A DNA stretch of 9,995 nucleotides from Phycisphaerales bacterium UBA7708 (GTDB lineage Bacteria > Planctomycetota > Phycisphaerae > Sedimentisphaerales > Anaerohalosphaeraceae): contig DLFY01000094.1 of the NCBI GenBank assembly GCA_002482415.1, positions 424 through 10,418 of the forward strand. The letters are read 5' to 3'. Positions 1 to 7,811 of this stretch are shown piece by piece. The number at the start of each line of letters is the position of its first letter. Position 1 is the stretch's first letter. The notes under the pieces are model-generated. The model was not told the DNA's origin, ran no database searches, and saw nothing but the letters and a program-made list of their open reading frames with translations. Both the position numbers and the translations under genes were made by a program.

Positions 1-1
1 C

Positions 2-460
2 GATTTGGTGGAGAATCGTCTGGTTGGGATGAAGTCCCGCGGGGTGTATGAGACGCCCGGCGGAACGATTCTGACGACGGCTCATAATGCGCTGGAAATG
101 CTGTGTCTGGACCGGGAGACGGCTCATTATAAGCAGCAGGTATCGCTGAAGTATGCCGAGATGGTGTATTACGGGCAGTGGTTCTGCCAGTTGCGCGAGG
201 CGCTGGATGCGTTTGTCGATGTGACGCAGCGGAATGTCAGCGGCAGCGTACGGATTAAGCTGTATAAGGGCAAGGCGACGCTGGCTGGCGTGACCAGTCC
301 CAAGAGCCTGTACAATCCGCATCTGGCCAGCTTTACGATGGGTGCCGAGTACAATTCCACCGATGCGACGGGCTTCATCCGGCTGTTTGGTCTGCCGATG
401 AAGGTGGCCGGGATTGTCAGCCGTCAAACGACTGCGGCTAAGCCTGCCAAAAAGAAATAA
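2..460 (+). CDS. argG: Argininosuccinate synthase, C-terminal part (5' end outside window)
   Basis: This is the 3' part of the enzyme that condenses citrulline and aspartate, with ATP, into argininosuccinate in cytoplasmic arginine synthesis. The frame is open to the left edge, beginning with Asp-Leu-Val-Glu-Asn-Arg. The TTG at base 5 is an internal Leu codon, not a start. About 152 residues of a family usually near 400 are present. Family marks are [19 protein letters not shown] near the visible start, part of the citrulline-binding region, then [17 protein letters not shown] near residues 115-130. The C-terminal helix and a Lys/Ala-rich tail ending in KPAKKK follow; tails of this sort vary in the family. 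The next gene on the same strand begins 140 bases downstream, across a spacer with hairpins but no T-rich terminator. Identification rests on the strongly conserved motifs; nothing looks broken apart from truncation by the window. Confidence 0.95.
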   Translation, partial: DLVENRLVGMKSRGVYETPGGTILTTAHNALEMLCLDRETAHYKQQVSLKYAEMVYYGQWFCQLREALDAFVDVTQRNVSGSVRIKLYKGKATLAGVTSPKSLYNPHLASFTMGAEYNSTDATGFIRLFGLPMKVAGIVSRQTTAAKPAKKK

Positions 461-491
461 TATGTCGGTCGTGCGTCATGATGAAAGCGGA

Positions 492-538
492 ATGCCTTCG
501 GCATGGGAATTTATCTCAAGCACGGAGGCTTGAGCTAC
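492..538 (-). repeat. Two hairpins in the argG-pilD spacer; the second resembles a solo REP element (GTAG plus stem-loop)
   Basis: The 140-base spacer 461-600 holds two inverted repeats. One is ATGCC/GGCAT (492-496 and 500-504, loop TTC). The other is a perfect 7-bp stem, CTCAAGC/GCTTGAG (515-521 and 528-534, loop ACGGAG). Read on the minus strand, the tetranucleotide GTAG (538-535) directly precedes the second stem. GTAG followed at once by a palindromic stem is the signature of REP elements mobilised by TnpA-REP (RAYT) transposases. No T-run follows either hairpin, so an ordinary intrinsic terminator for argG is unlikely. Only one copy is visible and no RAYT gene is present, so the assignment is tentative. 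Confidence 0.4.
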
Positions 539-600
539 AATTGCCGCGACGAACCGGGAAATGTCAAGTAAGACTACAATAGCAAGATAAGGATATCGGC

Positions 601-1770
601 GTGTCGCCAGAATGGATTTGGATGGCGTTTATTGTTGCGTTCGGGGCTTGCGTAGGCAGTTTCCTGAATGTGGTGATTTATCGGCTGCCTCGGGAGAAGT
701 CCCTTGTGTGGCCGGGGTCCGCGTGTCCATCATGCAATACGCCGATACATTTTTACGATAATATTCCGCTGTTTTCCTGGCTGATTCTGGGCGGCAAGTG
801 CCGGGTCTGCAAAACCTCAATTTCCCCCCGTTATTTTCTGATTGAACTGCTGACGGCGTGCCTGTTTATCGGGGTTTATCTGTGGTATTTTTATGTTGAG
901 GGTCGGCAGATGGATTTGCCGGGCGAGATGGCGATTCAACGGTTTGCAGCCGGGGGGTGGCTGGTTTATCTGAATGCGATGATTCTGGTGGCGGTGTTTC
1001 TGGCGGCCTCGGCGATTGATCTGGAGTTGTGGATTATTCCGCTGGAGCTGTGCTGGTTTGTGACAGCAGTGGGGATTATTGCGGCCAGTGTCAGCGGGTA
1101 TGTGCTGACGCCTTCGCAGATTGATATTCATCTGATTTTTCCGATGGCTTCGGCCAAACAGGCTTCGATTGCGGCCGGCGCAGGGATCGGTCTGATTATT
1201 TCGCTGGTTTGTCTGAAATTGGGGATTATCAAGCCGAGTTATCCGTATCCGGAAGGGCATGAGAAATTGTCTGAAAATCCGGAGGCGGAAGAGCCGGAAT
1301 TTAATGACCGGCGGGAAATATTAAAAGAAATTGTTTATCTTATTCCAATAATAATGGGAGGGATTATCGGGTATATGGTGGTTCGCTCGGAGGCCGGACA
1401 AGAAATGTGGAACAACTGGCTGGCAATACCGGCAATTCGTGGCTTTTTCGGGGCACTAATGGGGTATTTTGCAGGGTGTACGGTGGTCTGGGCGACCCGG
1501 ATTGTCGGGACGCTGGGCTTTGGTCGGGAGGCGATGGGGCTTGGGGATGTGCACCTGATGGGGGCTGCGGGGACGGTCATTGGGCCGTGGATGGCGGTGC
1601 TGGCGTTCTTTATTGCCCCTTTTTTTGGACTTATTTGGGCATTATATCAATGGATTTTCAAAAAAAGCCGACAAATTCCGTATGGTCCATTCTTGTCAAT
1701 TGCGGTTTTTGGCGTTATGATTTTCGATAACTGGATACGAAACGTATTTATGAACTGGTATGGTTTTTAA
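601..1770 (+). CDS. pilD: Prepilin peptidase / N-methyltransferase (peptidase family A24), long variant
   Basis: An inner-membrane aspartyl protease that cuts the leader of type IV prepilins or type II secretion pseudopilins and methylates the new N-terminus. The N-terminal methyltransferase-like domain (about residues 10-95) opens with the typical GSFLNVVIYRLP and carries two CxxC pairs (Cys42/Cys45 and Cys67/Cys70), a likely zinc site. The peptidase aspartates are Asp140 in AIDLELWIIP and Asp316 in GLGDVHLM, matching the family's ID...IP and GxGD motifs. About eight membrane segments are visible. The protein has 389 residues against roughly 250-290 in classical members. The extra length lies between the two aspartates, where there is an acidic loop (about 211-243) and two additional hydrophobic segments. 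The GTG start is supported by TAAGGA at 588-593, seven bases upstream. The lipoprotein gene follows after 30 bases and is probably co-transcribed. The gene symbol stands for the family. Confidence 0.9.
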   Translation: MSPEWIWMAFIVAFGACVGSFLNVVIYRLPREKSLVWPGSACPSCNTPIHFYDNIPLFSWLILGGKCRVCKTSISPRYFLIELLTACLFIGVYLWYFYVEGRQMDLPGEMAIQRFAAGGWLVYLNAMILVAVFLAASAIDLELWIIPLELCWFVTAVGIIAASVSGYVLTPSQIDIHLIFPMASAKQASIAAGAGIGLIISLVCLKLGIIKPSYPYPEGHEKLSENPEAEEPEFNDRREILKEIVYLIPIIMGGIIGYMVVRSEAGQEMWNNWLAIPAIRGFFGALMGYFAGCTVVWATRIVGTLGFGREAMGLGDVHLMGAAGTVIGPWMAVLAFFIAPFFGLIWALYQWIFKKSRQIPYGPFLSIAVFGVMIFDNWIRNVFMNWYGF

Positions 1771-1800
1771 CTCTGACATAGACGAAAGGGAGGTCAAATT

Positions 1801-2484
1801 ATGAAAACCACAGGAAAAATGATGTTTGTTTTGGTTGGACTGGTTGCTGCAACGATGCTGACAGGCTGCACCGACTGGAAGAAAAAATACGAGGCTCTGG
1901 ACGTGGAATATCAGAACGTCAAGGGATTGTATGAAAACTGTGAAGCAACCCTGACGAGTTCCGCGTCTGAAAAAGGCCGGCTGGAACGGGATCTGGCTGA
2001 CAGCAGACGGCAGTTGGAAGACATGCAGAAGCAGATTGCGACCAAGCAGGCGACCCCTGCTCAGGCGACCGGATTTGAGGGTGTTGGCGAAGTTGCTGTG
2101 GATGCCGATGCGGGTACGATTACCGTGACTATCAGCGATGCGATTCTGTTTGCCTCGGGCAGTGCGACGCTGAAGAACACGTACATTTCCGAACTTGACA
2201 AGGCATACAGCGTTCTGCGTTCCAAGTACGCCGGACGCAAGATTGACATTGTCGGACATACGGATACCGACCCGATCAGCAAGACCAAGAATAAATGGCA
2301 GGATAACTGGGAGCTGTCGGCTGAACGCGCCCTGACCGTGGTGCGTTACTTGGTGAAGAAGGGTATTCCGGATGAGGATATCCGTGCCGCCGGGTGCGGG
2401 GCCTCACGTCCGGTTGCCGCCAACAGCACCGCTGCGGGCAAGGCCAAGAACCGCCGCGTGGAAATCGTTGTCTATATGAGATAA
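1801..2484 (+). CDS. OmpA/PAL-domain peptidoglycan-binding lipoprotein
   Basis: A probable outer-membrane-anchored lipoprotein that grips peptidoglycan. A positively charged start and hydrophobic stretch lead to a lipobox, LTGC, so the mature protein should begin at lipidated Cys23. Residues 24-83 are charged and heptad-like, a likely periplasmic coiled coil. An Ala/Thr/Gln-rich linker and then an OmpA C-terminal domain (about 95-227) follow. The domain has the GHTDTDP loop (152-158), with an Asp expected to contact diaminopimelate, and the KNRRVEI motif with its conserved Arg near 218-219. The stretch NWELSAERALTVVRYL resembles the C-terminal domain of MotB, but the N-terminal MotB transmembrane helix is replaced by a lipoprotein signal, so a stator role is unlikely. 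The start is backed by a strong GGGAGGT site at 1788-1794, six bases upstream. It probably shares the upstream transcript and ends at the terminator beginning at 2517. Pal itself is possible, but no Tol genes are nearby. Confidence 0.87.
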   Translation: MKTTGKMMFVLVGLVAATMLTGCTDWKKKYEALDVEYQNVKGLYENCEATLTSSASEKGRLERDLADSRRQLEDMQKQIATKQATPAQATGFEGVGEVAVDADAGTITVTISDAILFASGSATLKNTYISELDKAYSVLRSKYAGRKIDIVGHTDTDPISKTKNKWQDNWELSAERALTVVRYLVKKGIPDEDIRAAGCGASRPVAANSTAAGKAKNRRVEIVVYMR

Positions 2485-2501
2485 CAGCGGATAGCCCGCA
2501 T

Positions 2502-5054
2502 TTATTTGGGATTACCAAAGCCGACGGTACTGCATGTGCCGTCGGCTTTTATTTTGATTTCGATGGCGCCGTCGCTGCCGGTGTAAAAGGCCTGCTGGTT
2601 TTGGGTGGGGGTGTAAGCATTGCTCATCCGGCTCTGTGTACAGCTTGCGATGAGAATATCGGGGGCAATGCGGGAGATAAAATCGGGGGCCAGGTTGGCG
2701 GTTGAACCGTGGTGGGGCAGGAGCATGATATCGGCGTGCAGGTCCGGGTGTAATTTCAGCAATTCGGTCTGGGCTGCGATTTCAATGTCGCCGCACAGGA
2801 GGATGGATTTGCCAGCATAGGTAATCAGCAGGACTTCGGAGCGGTCATTGTCGGAGAGGGATGGTGTTGTCGTCTCTGTCGGCCAGAGGCTGCGGATTTG
2901 GACGGGGCCGGAGTTGAGGCTTTTGGGGACGGGCCGGATGGGGATATGGTACTGATTGAGGTGCCTGGTTAATTCAGCCGGAGCGGAGGGGGTTTGGGCT
3001 TTATCAAGGAAGGTGGTATTGGCATAGACGGTTTTGATGAAGCCGGTGGCGGCGATTTCCGGCAGGCCGTTAAAGTGATCGAGGTCGCCGTGGCTGATGA
3101 AAGCGGCCTGGAGGCGGTCGATTCCCTTGTGTTTGAGATAGGGAATGACGACGCGTGAGCCGGGGTCTTTATTGCTGATGGAGCCGGTGTCGAACAGGAA
3201 TGCCTCGCCATTGGGAATCTGGAGGACGACGGCCTGGCCATGGCCGACGGAAAGGCAGCACAGCGACAGACCGTCCCGCCGGGACTGAAGGTGGAGAATA
3301 AGACCTGCAACCAGAATAACAGTCAATACAGTATATCCGAGTTTTTGCGCGATGGGGTGAAGATGGTGTCGAAGCAGCCATATCAGAATGAGCATATAAT
3401 ACGCTGCGGCAATCCAGCCGGCGACAGGGCCAATGCGAAACGAGGTGAAATCGACGGCGGCGAACCATTGGACTGCGACGGAAAACAGGCGGGAGCAGTG
3501 CAGGATGAGTGCACTCATCATCACCGACAGCGTGGGCAGGAATCCGGCCAGCAGAATCTTGAAAAAGCCCAGATAAAGGATAATCGGGACAATCGGAGCC
3601 ACGAGGATAGTCCAGAGGGTGCACATCGGGGTGAACGAGCCGAAATTCCATAGCAGAATGCCGCTGCCGCCGAACCAGGCGGCGATGCCGACGGCAAACA
3701 TTTCGATGAGAATCTGGATGAGCCAGTAGAATGTACGTGCGGGCAGGGTGCCTGCGGATAAGGGCTGGAGTTTTTCGAGGGTATATTGGCTGAGCCGGCT
3801 GAGGATGGGTTTGTAGAATAAGAGAATGCCGAGGATGGTGCCGTACGAGAGCTGCCATTCGGGGTAGAATAAATCCATCGGGCGGTACAGAAGCATGACT
3901 AAGGCGGCGACGGCCAGGGTGTTGACGGGATGCGGACGGCGGCGAAACAGCATGGCCGCACAGAATATCCAGCAGACGACCACGGCCCGCAGGGTAGGAG
4001 CCCGGGGCGGGACGATGAGGGCGTAGGCGGTGATGAGAATCCATGTGACGATGGCGCGTTTGTGTTTTTCGAGGCCTGCGGCTTTGGCGATCCACCAGAC
4101 CATGGCGGCGATGATGGCCATGTGCATGCCGGACAGGCTGATGATGTGCGAAAGGCCGGTTCTGAGGAAGGCTTCGTTGGTCGGCAGGTCGATGGTTTGC
4201 TGATAGCCCAGCAGGAGCGCGGTTGCCATAGCGGTGCGCTGGTCGGATTCGTCAGGCATTTCAGACAGCAGGGCCTGCCAGGCCAGACGCTTGAGGGACA
4301 GAACAGTTTTTCGGAAGGTGATGCCGGTTGGCCGCTCGAGGACGGAAATACCATCGCTGGTTTGGACGGCGGCGGACAGGTGGACACCGCGGCTGTGCAT
4401 ATAATTCTGAAAATCGAACTGGCCTGGGTTGGCAGGCGGCTTGAAGCCGCTCAGGATGCAATACATCTGGACGCGGTCCAGCGAGCGGATATGGACGGCC
4501 GGCTGGGCGACCTGGACACGAATGACGCCGCGTGCGGCGGCCCAGGTGCCGGTTTGGGTCTGGTACTGGTCGATGGCCAGATAGAAGCTGCGGGCCGGTT
4601 CGGTAAACTGGTAATCGCCGAACAGCCAGCTTTTGCGGTTTTCGCGGTAGATGTCGCTGATAATGGTTCCACGAATAGCGGCAGGATAAGGCTCAGAGCG
4701 AACCAGAAGCCGGGCATCGTTGGGATAGGGTGTGTGGAAATATTCCAGCCGGAGCATACCAAGCCAGACGAATAGCAGGGTCAGGCACAGGGTCAGCGAG
4801 GCGGCCTGATGATGGGGGCTTTTGAATCTGCGGGAGACCAAAGACAGCAGTAATGTGAGCAGCGCCCCGATAAAGCAGGCGGTCCAGGAAAGACGCAGAC
4901 TTTCGCCCAGACTGAGACCAGCTATGAAACCGATGGCTGCGGGGACTGCGGGTACGGTGATCAGAATCGTTTCAATCACCGGCGGCCGGACCGCGAGCTG
5001 GTCGTCCAGTCGTTGAAGCTGCTGTGCAATCGGGTCCAGCGTTTTGAGGCGCAT
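2502..5054 (-). CDS. comEC: ComEC/Rec2-type DNA internalisation protein
   Basis: The inner-membrane channel that brings single-stranded DNA into the cytoplasm during natural transformation. At 850 residues it has the full three-part architecture. The N-terminal DUF4131-like region (about 35-240) has membrane helices and then a small soluble domain. The multi-helix Competence domain (about 265-560) starts with LSHIISLSGMHM at 301-312, the characteristic family motif. The C-terminal metallo-beta-lactamase-like domain (about 595-845) has FDTGS (621-625), the metal-binding HGDLDH (655-660), CGD near 754-756 and PHHGS (780-784). Because the metal ligands are intact, the nuclease-like domain is probably active. 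The ATG has a strong AAGGAGG site nine bases upstream (5064-5070). The gene follows serS after only 35 bases and is probably co-transcribed. Its 3' end contains the opposing terminator, and the convergent lipoprotein gene stops 17 bases away. No other competence genes are in view. Confidence 0.93.
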   Translation of the reverse strand: MRLKTLDPIAQQLQRLDDQLAVRPPVIETILITVPAVPAAIGFIAGLSLGESLRLSWTACFIGALLTLLLSLVSRRFKSPHHQAASLTLCLTLLFVWLGMLRLEYFHTPYPNDARLLVRSEPYPAAIRGTIISDIYRENRKSWLFGDYQFTEPARSFYLAIDQYQTQTGTWAAARGVIRVQVAQPAVHIRSLDRVQMYCILSGFKPPANPGQFDFQNYMHSRGVHLSAAVQTSDGISVLERPTGITFRKTVLSLKRLAWQALLSEMPDESDQRTAMATALLLGYQQTIDLPTNEAFLRTGLSHIISLSGMHMAIIAAMVWWIAKAAGLEKHKRAIVTWILITAYALIVPPRAPTLRAVVVCWIFCAAMLFRRRPHPVNTLAVAALVMLLYRPMDLFYPEWQLSYGTILGILLFYKPILSRLSQYTLEKLQPLSAGTLPARTFYWLIQILIEMFAVGIAAWFGGSGILLWNFGSFTPMCTLWTILVAPIVPIILYLGFFKILLAGFLPTLSVMMSALILHCSRLFSVAVQWFAAVDFTSFRIGPVAGWIAAAYYMLILIWLLRHHLHPIAQKLGYTVLTVILVAGLILHLQSRRDGLSLCCLSVGHGQAVVLQIPNGEAFLFDTGSISNKDPGSRVVIPYLKHKGIDRLQAAFISHGDLDHFNGLPEIAATGFIKTVYANTTFLDKAQTPSAPAELTRHLNQYHIPIRPVPKSLNSGPVQIRSLWPTETTTPSLSDNDRSEVLLITYAGKSILLCGDIEIAAQTELLKLHPDLHADIMLLPHHGSTANLAPDFISRIAPDILIASCTQSRMSNAYTPTQNQQAFYTGSDGAIEIKIKADGTCSTVGFGNPK
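2517..2560 (+). terminator. Rho-independent terminator of the pilD-lipoprotein transcript, inside the comEC coding end
   Basis: AAAGCCGACGGTAC (2517-2530) pairs with GTGCCGTCGGCTTT (2536-2549) around the loop TGCAT, giving 14 base pairs with one G-U wobble. A T-rich tract, TTTTATTTTGATTT, follows to 2560. The geometry is that of a textbook intrinsic terminator for plus-strand transcription, 32 bases after the lipoprotein stop codon. On the opposite strand the same bases encode the last residues of ComEC. No T-tract follows the hairpin in that direction, so it should act one way only. Confidence 0.9.
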
Positions 5055-5057
5055 GGA

Positions 5058-5081
5058 AGCCGTCCTCCTTCATTAACGGCT
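5058..5081 (-). promoter_or_regulatory. comEC ribosome binding site within a small hairpin
   Basis: The mRNA reads AGCCGT, a 12-base segment containing AAGGAGG, then ACGGCT, and then TCC before the start codon. The two 6-base arms (5076-5081 and 5058-5063) are exact complements, so the Shine-Dalgarno sequence sits in the loop of a short stem that ends 3 bases before ATG. The ribosome site itself is strong and fixes the comEC start. Whether the hairpin matters is unknown, and a 6-bp stem of this kind can occur by chance. Confidence 0.45.
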
Positions 5082-5089
5082 GATATCGG

Positions 5090-6364
5090 TTATTTTTTGG
5101 ATTCGATTCGCTCCCGTCCGCCCATATACGGCCGCAGTACGGTGGGAATGGTGATGGAGCCGTCGGCGTTTTGATACAGTTCCATGATGGGAATCAGGAC
5201 GCGCGGCGAGGCGATGACGGTGTTGTTGAGCGTGTGGCAGAAGACATTTTTCTTCTGTTCGGTTTTGTATTTCAAGTTCAGGCGGCGGGCCTGGAATTCA
5301 TAAAATCGGCTGGCCGAGTGCGTTTCGCCGTAGCTTTTGCGGGAGGGCATCCAGGTTTCGATGTCGAATTTCTGGACCTGGCCGCGGCCGAGGTCGCCGG
5401 AGCAGACATTGACCACGCGATAGGGAAGGCCGAGGGCCTGCAGGACGGCTTCGGAATTACCCAGGATTTCCTGATGGTACTGGATGCTTTTCTGTTCGTC
5501 GTTTTCGCCGATAATGACCTGTTCGACTTTATCAAACTGGTGGATACGGTACAGGCCGTAGGTGTCTTTGCCTGCGGCGCCGGCTTCGCGTCGGAAGCAG
5601 GAACTCATGGCCACGAATTTGACGGGGAGCTGCTTTTCGGTCAGCATTTCGTTCATATAATAAGCCGTCAGGGGGACTTCAGCAGTGCCGACGAGATTGA
5701 GTTCATCCCGTTCCATCTGGTAAGTCTGTTCCTCGGAGCCGGGGAAATAGCCGGTACCCCGCATGGCTTCGTTGCGCATCAGGAGGGGAACAATCATCGG
5801 GGTATAGCCGCGGCTGATCATGAAATCCATCGCAAAATTCATTACGGCACGGTGCAGGACGGCGCCGTCGCCCTTGAGGAAATAATTGCGGGTGCCGGCC
5901 AGTTTGACGCCGCGTTCCATATCAATCATATCCAGCGACTGGCCCAACTGCATGTGGTCTTTGGGTTCGAAGTCAAACTTTCGGACTTCGCCGCGTTTGT
6001 ACAATTCGACGTTTTCGGTGTCATCCAGACCGAGGGGGACTTCCGGTGACGGCGGCTGCGGCACTTCGAGCATTAACGCATCGAATTCGGGCTGGATTCG
6101 CTTAAGTTCTTCATTGAGGGCGGCTTCTTTTTCCTTGAGCTTGCCCAGTTCGGCCAGGACGGCCTGTTTTTCCTGAGCCTGCAATTTGGGGATTTCTTTG
6201 CCGATGCGGTTTTTCTCGGTGACGATGTCCTGGAGCATTTGTTTGGCGGCCAGGATTTTACTGTCCAGGTCGAGCAGAGTGTCGATATTGACGTCAAAAC
6301 GTTTGGCTTTGGCGCCGTCTTTGAAAAGCTGAGGATTTTCCCGCACGAGCTTGATATCTATCAT
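5090..6364 (-). CDS. serS: Serine-tRNA ligase (class II)
   Basis: Charges tRNA-Ser, and tRNA-Sec where present, with serine using ATP in the cytoplasm. The protein has 424 residues, normal for the family. Residues about 27-97 form the long antiparallel coiled-coil arm that binds the tRNA long variable arm. The catalytic domain shows TAEVPL (227-232), motif 2 as FRREAGAAGKDTYGLYRIHQFDKVEQ split over 257-282, GETHSASRFYEFQARR after it, and motif 3 as NNTVIASPR (380-388) with its Arg. The motif 3 form and the ETHS sequence match the Thermus thermophilus enzyme as I recall it rather than the E. coli GSGLAVGR form. I chose the ATG at 6364 because IDIKLVREN is the standard N-terminus and GAGGGA lies six bases upstream. 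The in-frame TTG at 6391 would add nine unsupported residues and has no evident ribosome site. ComEC follows 35 bases downstream. Confidence 0.96.
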   Translation of the reverse strand: MIDIKLVRENPQLFKDGAKAKRFDVNIDTLLDLDSKILAAKQMLQDIVTEKNRIGKEIPKLQAQEKQAVLAELGKLKEKEAALNEELKRIQPEFDALMLEVPQPPSPEVPLGLDDTENVELYKRGEVRKFDFEPKDHMQLGQSLDMIDMERGVKLAGTRNYFLKGDGAVLHRAVMNFAMDFMISRGYTPMIVPLLMRNEAMRGTGYFPGSEEQTYQMERDELNLVGTAEVPLTAYYMNEMLTEKQLPVKFVAMSSCFRREAGAAGKDTYGLYRIHQFDKVEQVIIGENDEQKSIQYHQEILGNSEAVLQALGLPYRVVNVCSGDLGRGQVQKFDIETWMPSRKSYGETHSASRFYEFQARRLNLKYKTEQKKNVFCHTLNNTVIASPRVLIPIMELYQNADGSITIPTVLRPYMGGRERIESKK

Positions 6365-6497
6365 TTTTGATCCCTCAAATCGATAAATCAACAGTCAGAA
6401 AGTTAGTCTTTATATACTGAATCTTACTTGAATATTCTATTTCGTCGCGGCTAAGGATAGCGCCATTAACTACTTGCTTCTTTTGCTCGCGGCATAA
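6365..6497 (-). other. 133-base spacer between KS2 and serS
   Basis: This is the AT-richer leader of serS. A perfect ATACCC/GGGTAT hairpin (6500-6505 and 6509-6514, loop GTT) overlaps the KS2 stop codon but has no T-tract, so it is not a convincing terminator. TATATA (minus strand, 6411-6416) could be a -10 box for serS, but no good -35 box sits at the right distance. No T-box leader features, such as the conserved T-box bulge and terminator pair, were found. Whether serS starts a new transcript or is read from the ketosynthase operon is undecided. Confidence 0.4.
6371..6376 (-). promoter_or_regulatory. Ribosome binding site that fixes the serS start
   Basis: GAGGGA on the minus strand lies six bases before the ATG at 6364. 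It falls inside the coding sequence if the upstream TTG at 6391 were used, which argues for the ATG. Confidence 0.75.
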
Positions 6498-7811
6498 TCA
6501 TACCCGTTGGGTATAACGTTTGATAATCACGACATTGTTCTGTCCGCCGAACCCGAATGATTCATCCAGAGCGATATTGACCGGCGTTTTTCTGGGCTTA
6601 TTGGGAACATAATCCAGATCCAGTTCCGGGTCCGGTTCATTGAGATTCATCGTCGGCGGCAGGGTATTTTCCTGAATCGCCATGATGCAGGTAATCAGCT
6701 CCGCACAGCCGGTGGCACCGATGAGGTGGCCGAACTGACTCTTGGGACTGCTGCACGGAATTTTATAAGCCTGCGGACCGAAGACGGTTTTGATGGCTTT
6801 GGTTTCGATGGAGTCATTTTCGGAGGTGCTTGTGCCGTGGGTGCTGATATAGTCGATATCATTGACGGTCAGGCCGGCATCGTCGAGAGCCCGCCGCAGG
6901 GCCTGTACGGCGCCGCGGGCGTCTTCATGCATATCGGTGACACGGAACGCGTCGCTGCTGGAACCAAAACCGATGACTTCGGCCAGAATCGGTGCGTTTC
7001 GCTTTTGGGCGCTTTCGAGAGTTTCAAGTACGACAATGGCCGCCCCTTCGCCCAGGACAAAGCCGTCGCGTGTTGCGGAGAATGGACGCGAGGCGGTCTG
7101 CGGGCTGTCATTCCGGGTGGACAGAGCTGTCAGGCGATTGAAGCCGGTGACGCCCAGCGGGTGAATCATCGAGTGGCATCCGCCGGCAATCATCACATCG
7201 GCTTTGCCGTAGCGAACCAGCATTGCGGCTTCACCGACGGCCTGCGTGCTTGCGGCACAGGCTGTCAGGCAACTGCGGCTGACGCCCCGGGCGCCGGTCA
7301 GCAGGGCTACGTGTGCTGCGGGCATGCTGGGTTCCTGTTCGAGTTCCTGGATTGGAGTCATTTTGCTGGTGGCGGATTTGACCCAGAGGTTCCAGTCCGG
7401 CTGCTGCTTTTCTTCAATCCACGAATCAATCAGGGATTGAAAGAAGGCGTCGTTGTTGACCGAGCCTTCACCGGCACCCAGATAGACTCCCATTCGTCGG
7501 CGGTCGATGCCGTCGGCGGGGCGGTCGGTTTCGATGTCGATGCGGGCCTGTTTGCAGGCCTGTGCGGCGGCACCGACGACAAACTGAGAGCCGCGGTTGC
7601 CGGCTATATGCGGCTGGGCATTTTTGACAAAACGGCTTATATCGTAATCCCTGACCTCGGCATCGAATTGGGTGGGGAAGGTGGATGCGTCGAACAAGGT
7701 GTTATAGCCCATGCCGTTTTTGCCAGCCATGAGGCCTTCCCACATTTGAGCGACCGAATGTCCCAGCGGGCATATAATTCCCATACCTGTAATGACGACT
7801 CTATGTTTCAT
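6498..7811 (-). CDS. Beta-ketoacyl-ACP synthase, FabF-like, catalytically complete (KS2)
   Basis: Extends an acyl chain by decarboxylative Claisen condensation with malonyl-ACP. The thiolase-fold protein has 437 residues, slightly longer than FabF at about 410-415. The extra part lies around residues 120-165, before the active site. The full triad is present: Cys185 in CLTACAAST, His325 in STHGTST and His362 in KSQFGHLIGA, with the conserved Lys357. The C-terminal FGFGGQN loop is also present. The start ATG is six bases after the KS1 stop codon, with AAGGA about eleven bases upstream, so translation is probably coupled. KS2 and KS1 are both 437 residues and align end to end, which suggests tandem duplication followed by divergence. 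By analogy with type II polyketide and aryl-polyene systems, KS2 is the likely catalytic subunit of a heterodimer with KS1. A housekeeping FabF role cannot be excluded, so no symbol is given. Confidence 0.92.
   Translation of the reverse strand: MKHRVVITGMGIICPLGHSVAQMWEGLMAGKNGMGYNTLFDASTFPTQFDAEVRDYDISRFVKNAQPHIAGNRGSQFVVGAAAQACKQARIDIETDRPADGIDRRRMGVYLGAGEGSVNNDAFFQSLIDSWIEEKQQPDWNLWVKSATSKMTPIQELEQEPSMPAAHVALLTGARGVSRSCLTACAASTQAVGEAAMLVRYGKADVMIAGGCHSMIHPLGVTGFNRLTALSTRNDSPQTASRPFSATRDGFVLGEGAAIVVLETLESAQKRNAPILAEVIGFGSSSDAFRVTDMHEDARGAVQALRRALDDAGLTVNDIDYISTHGTSTSENDSIETKAIKTVFGPQAYKIPCSSPKSQFGHLIGATGCAELITCIMAIQENTLPPTMNLNEPDPELDLDYVPNKPRKTPVNIALDESFGFGGQNNVVIIKRYTQRV

Noticed and set aside
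492..534. The spacer hairpins as an intrinsic terminator for argG
   Set aside because: Neither stem is followed by a T-rich tract on the plus strand.
536..580. TACAAT at 536-541 or 575-580 as a -10 box for the prepilin peptidase gene
   Set aside because: No reasonable -35 hexamer lies about 17 bases upstream of either copy.
5200..5260. Serine-tRNA ligase motif 3 reads NNTVIASPR instead of the E. coli type GSGLAVGR
   Set aside because: As I recall, the Thermus thermophilus enzyme has a near-identical form (NNTALATPR) together with the ETHS sequence, so this is a known variant and not a lost active site.
6365..6497. T-box or other amino-acid-responsive leader before serS
   Set aside because: The 133-base spacer lacks the conserved T-box sequence and a terminator/antiterminator pair, and is short for a T-box leader.
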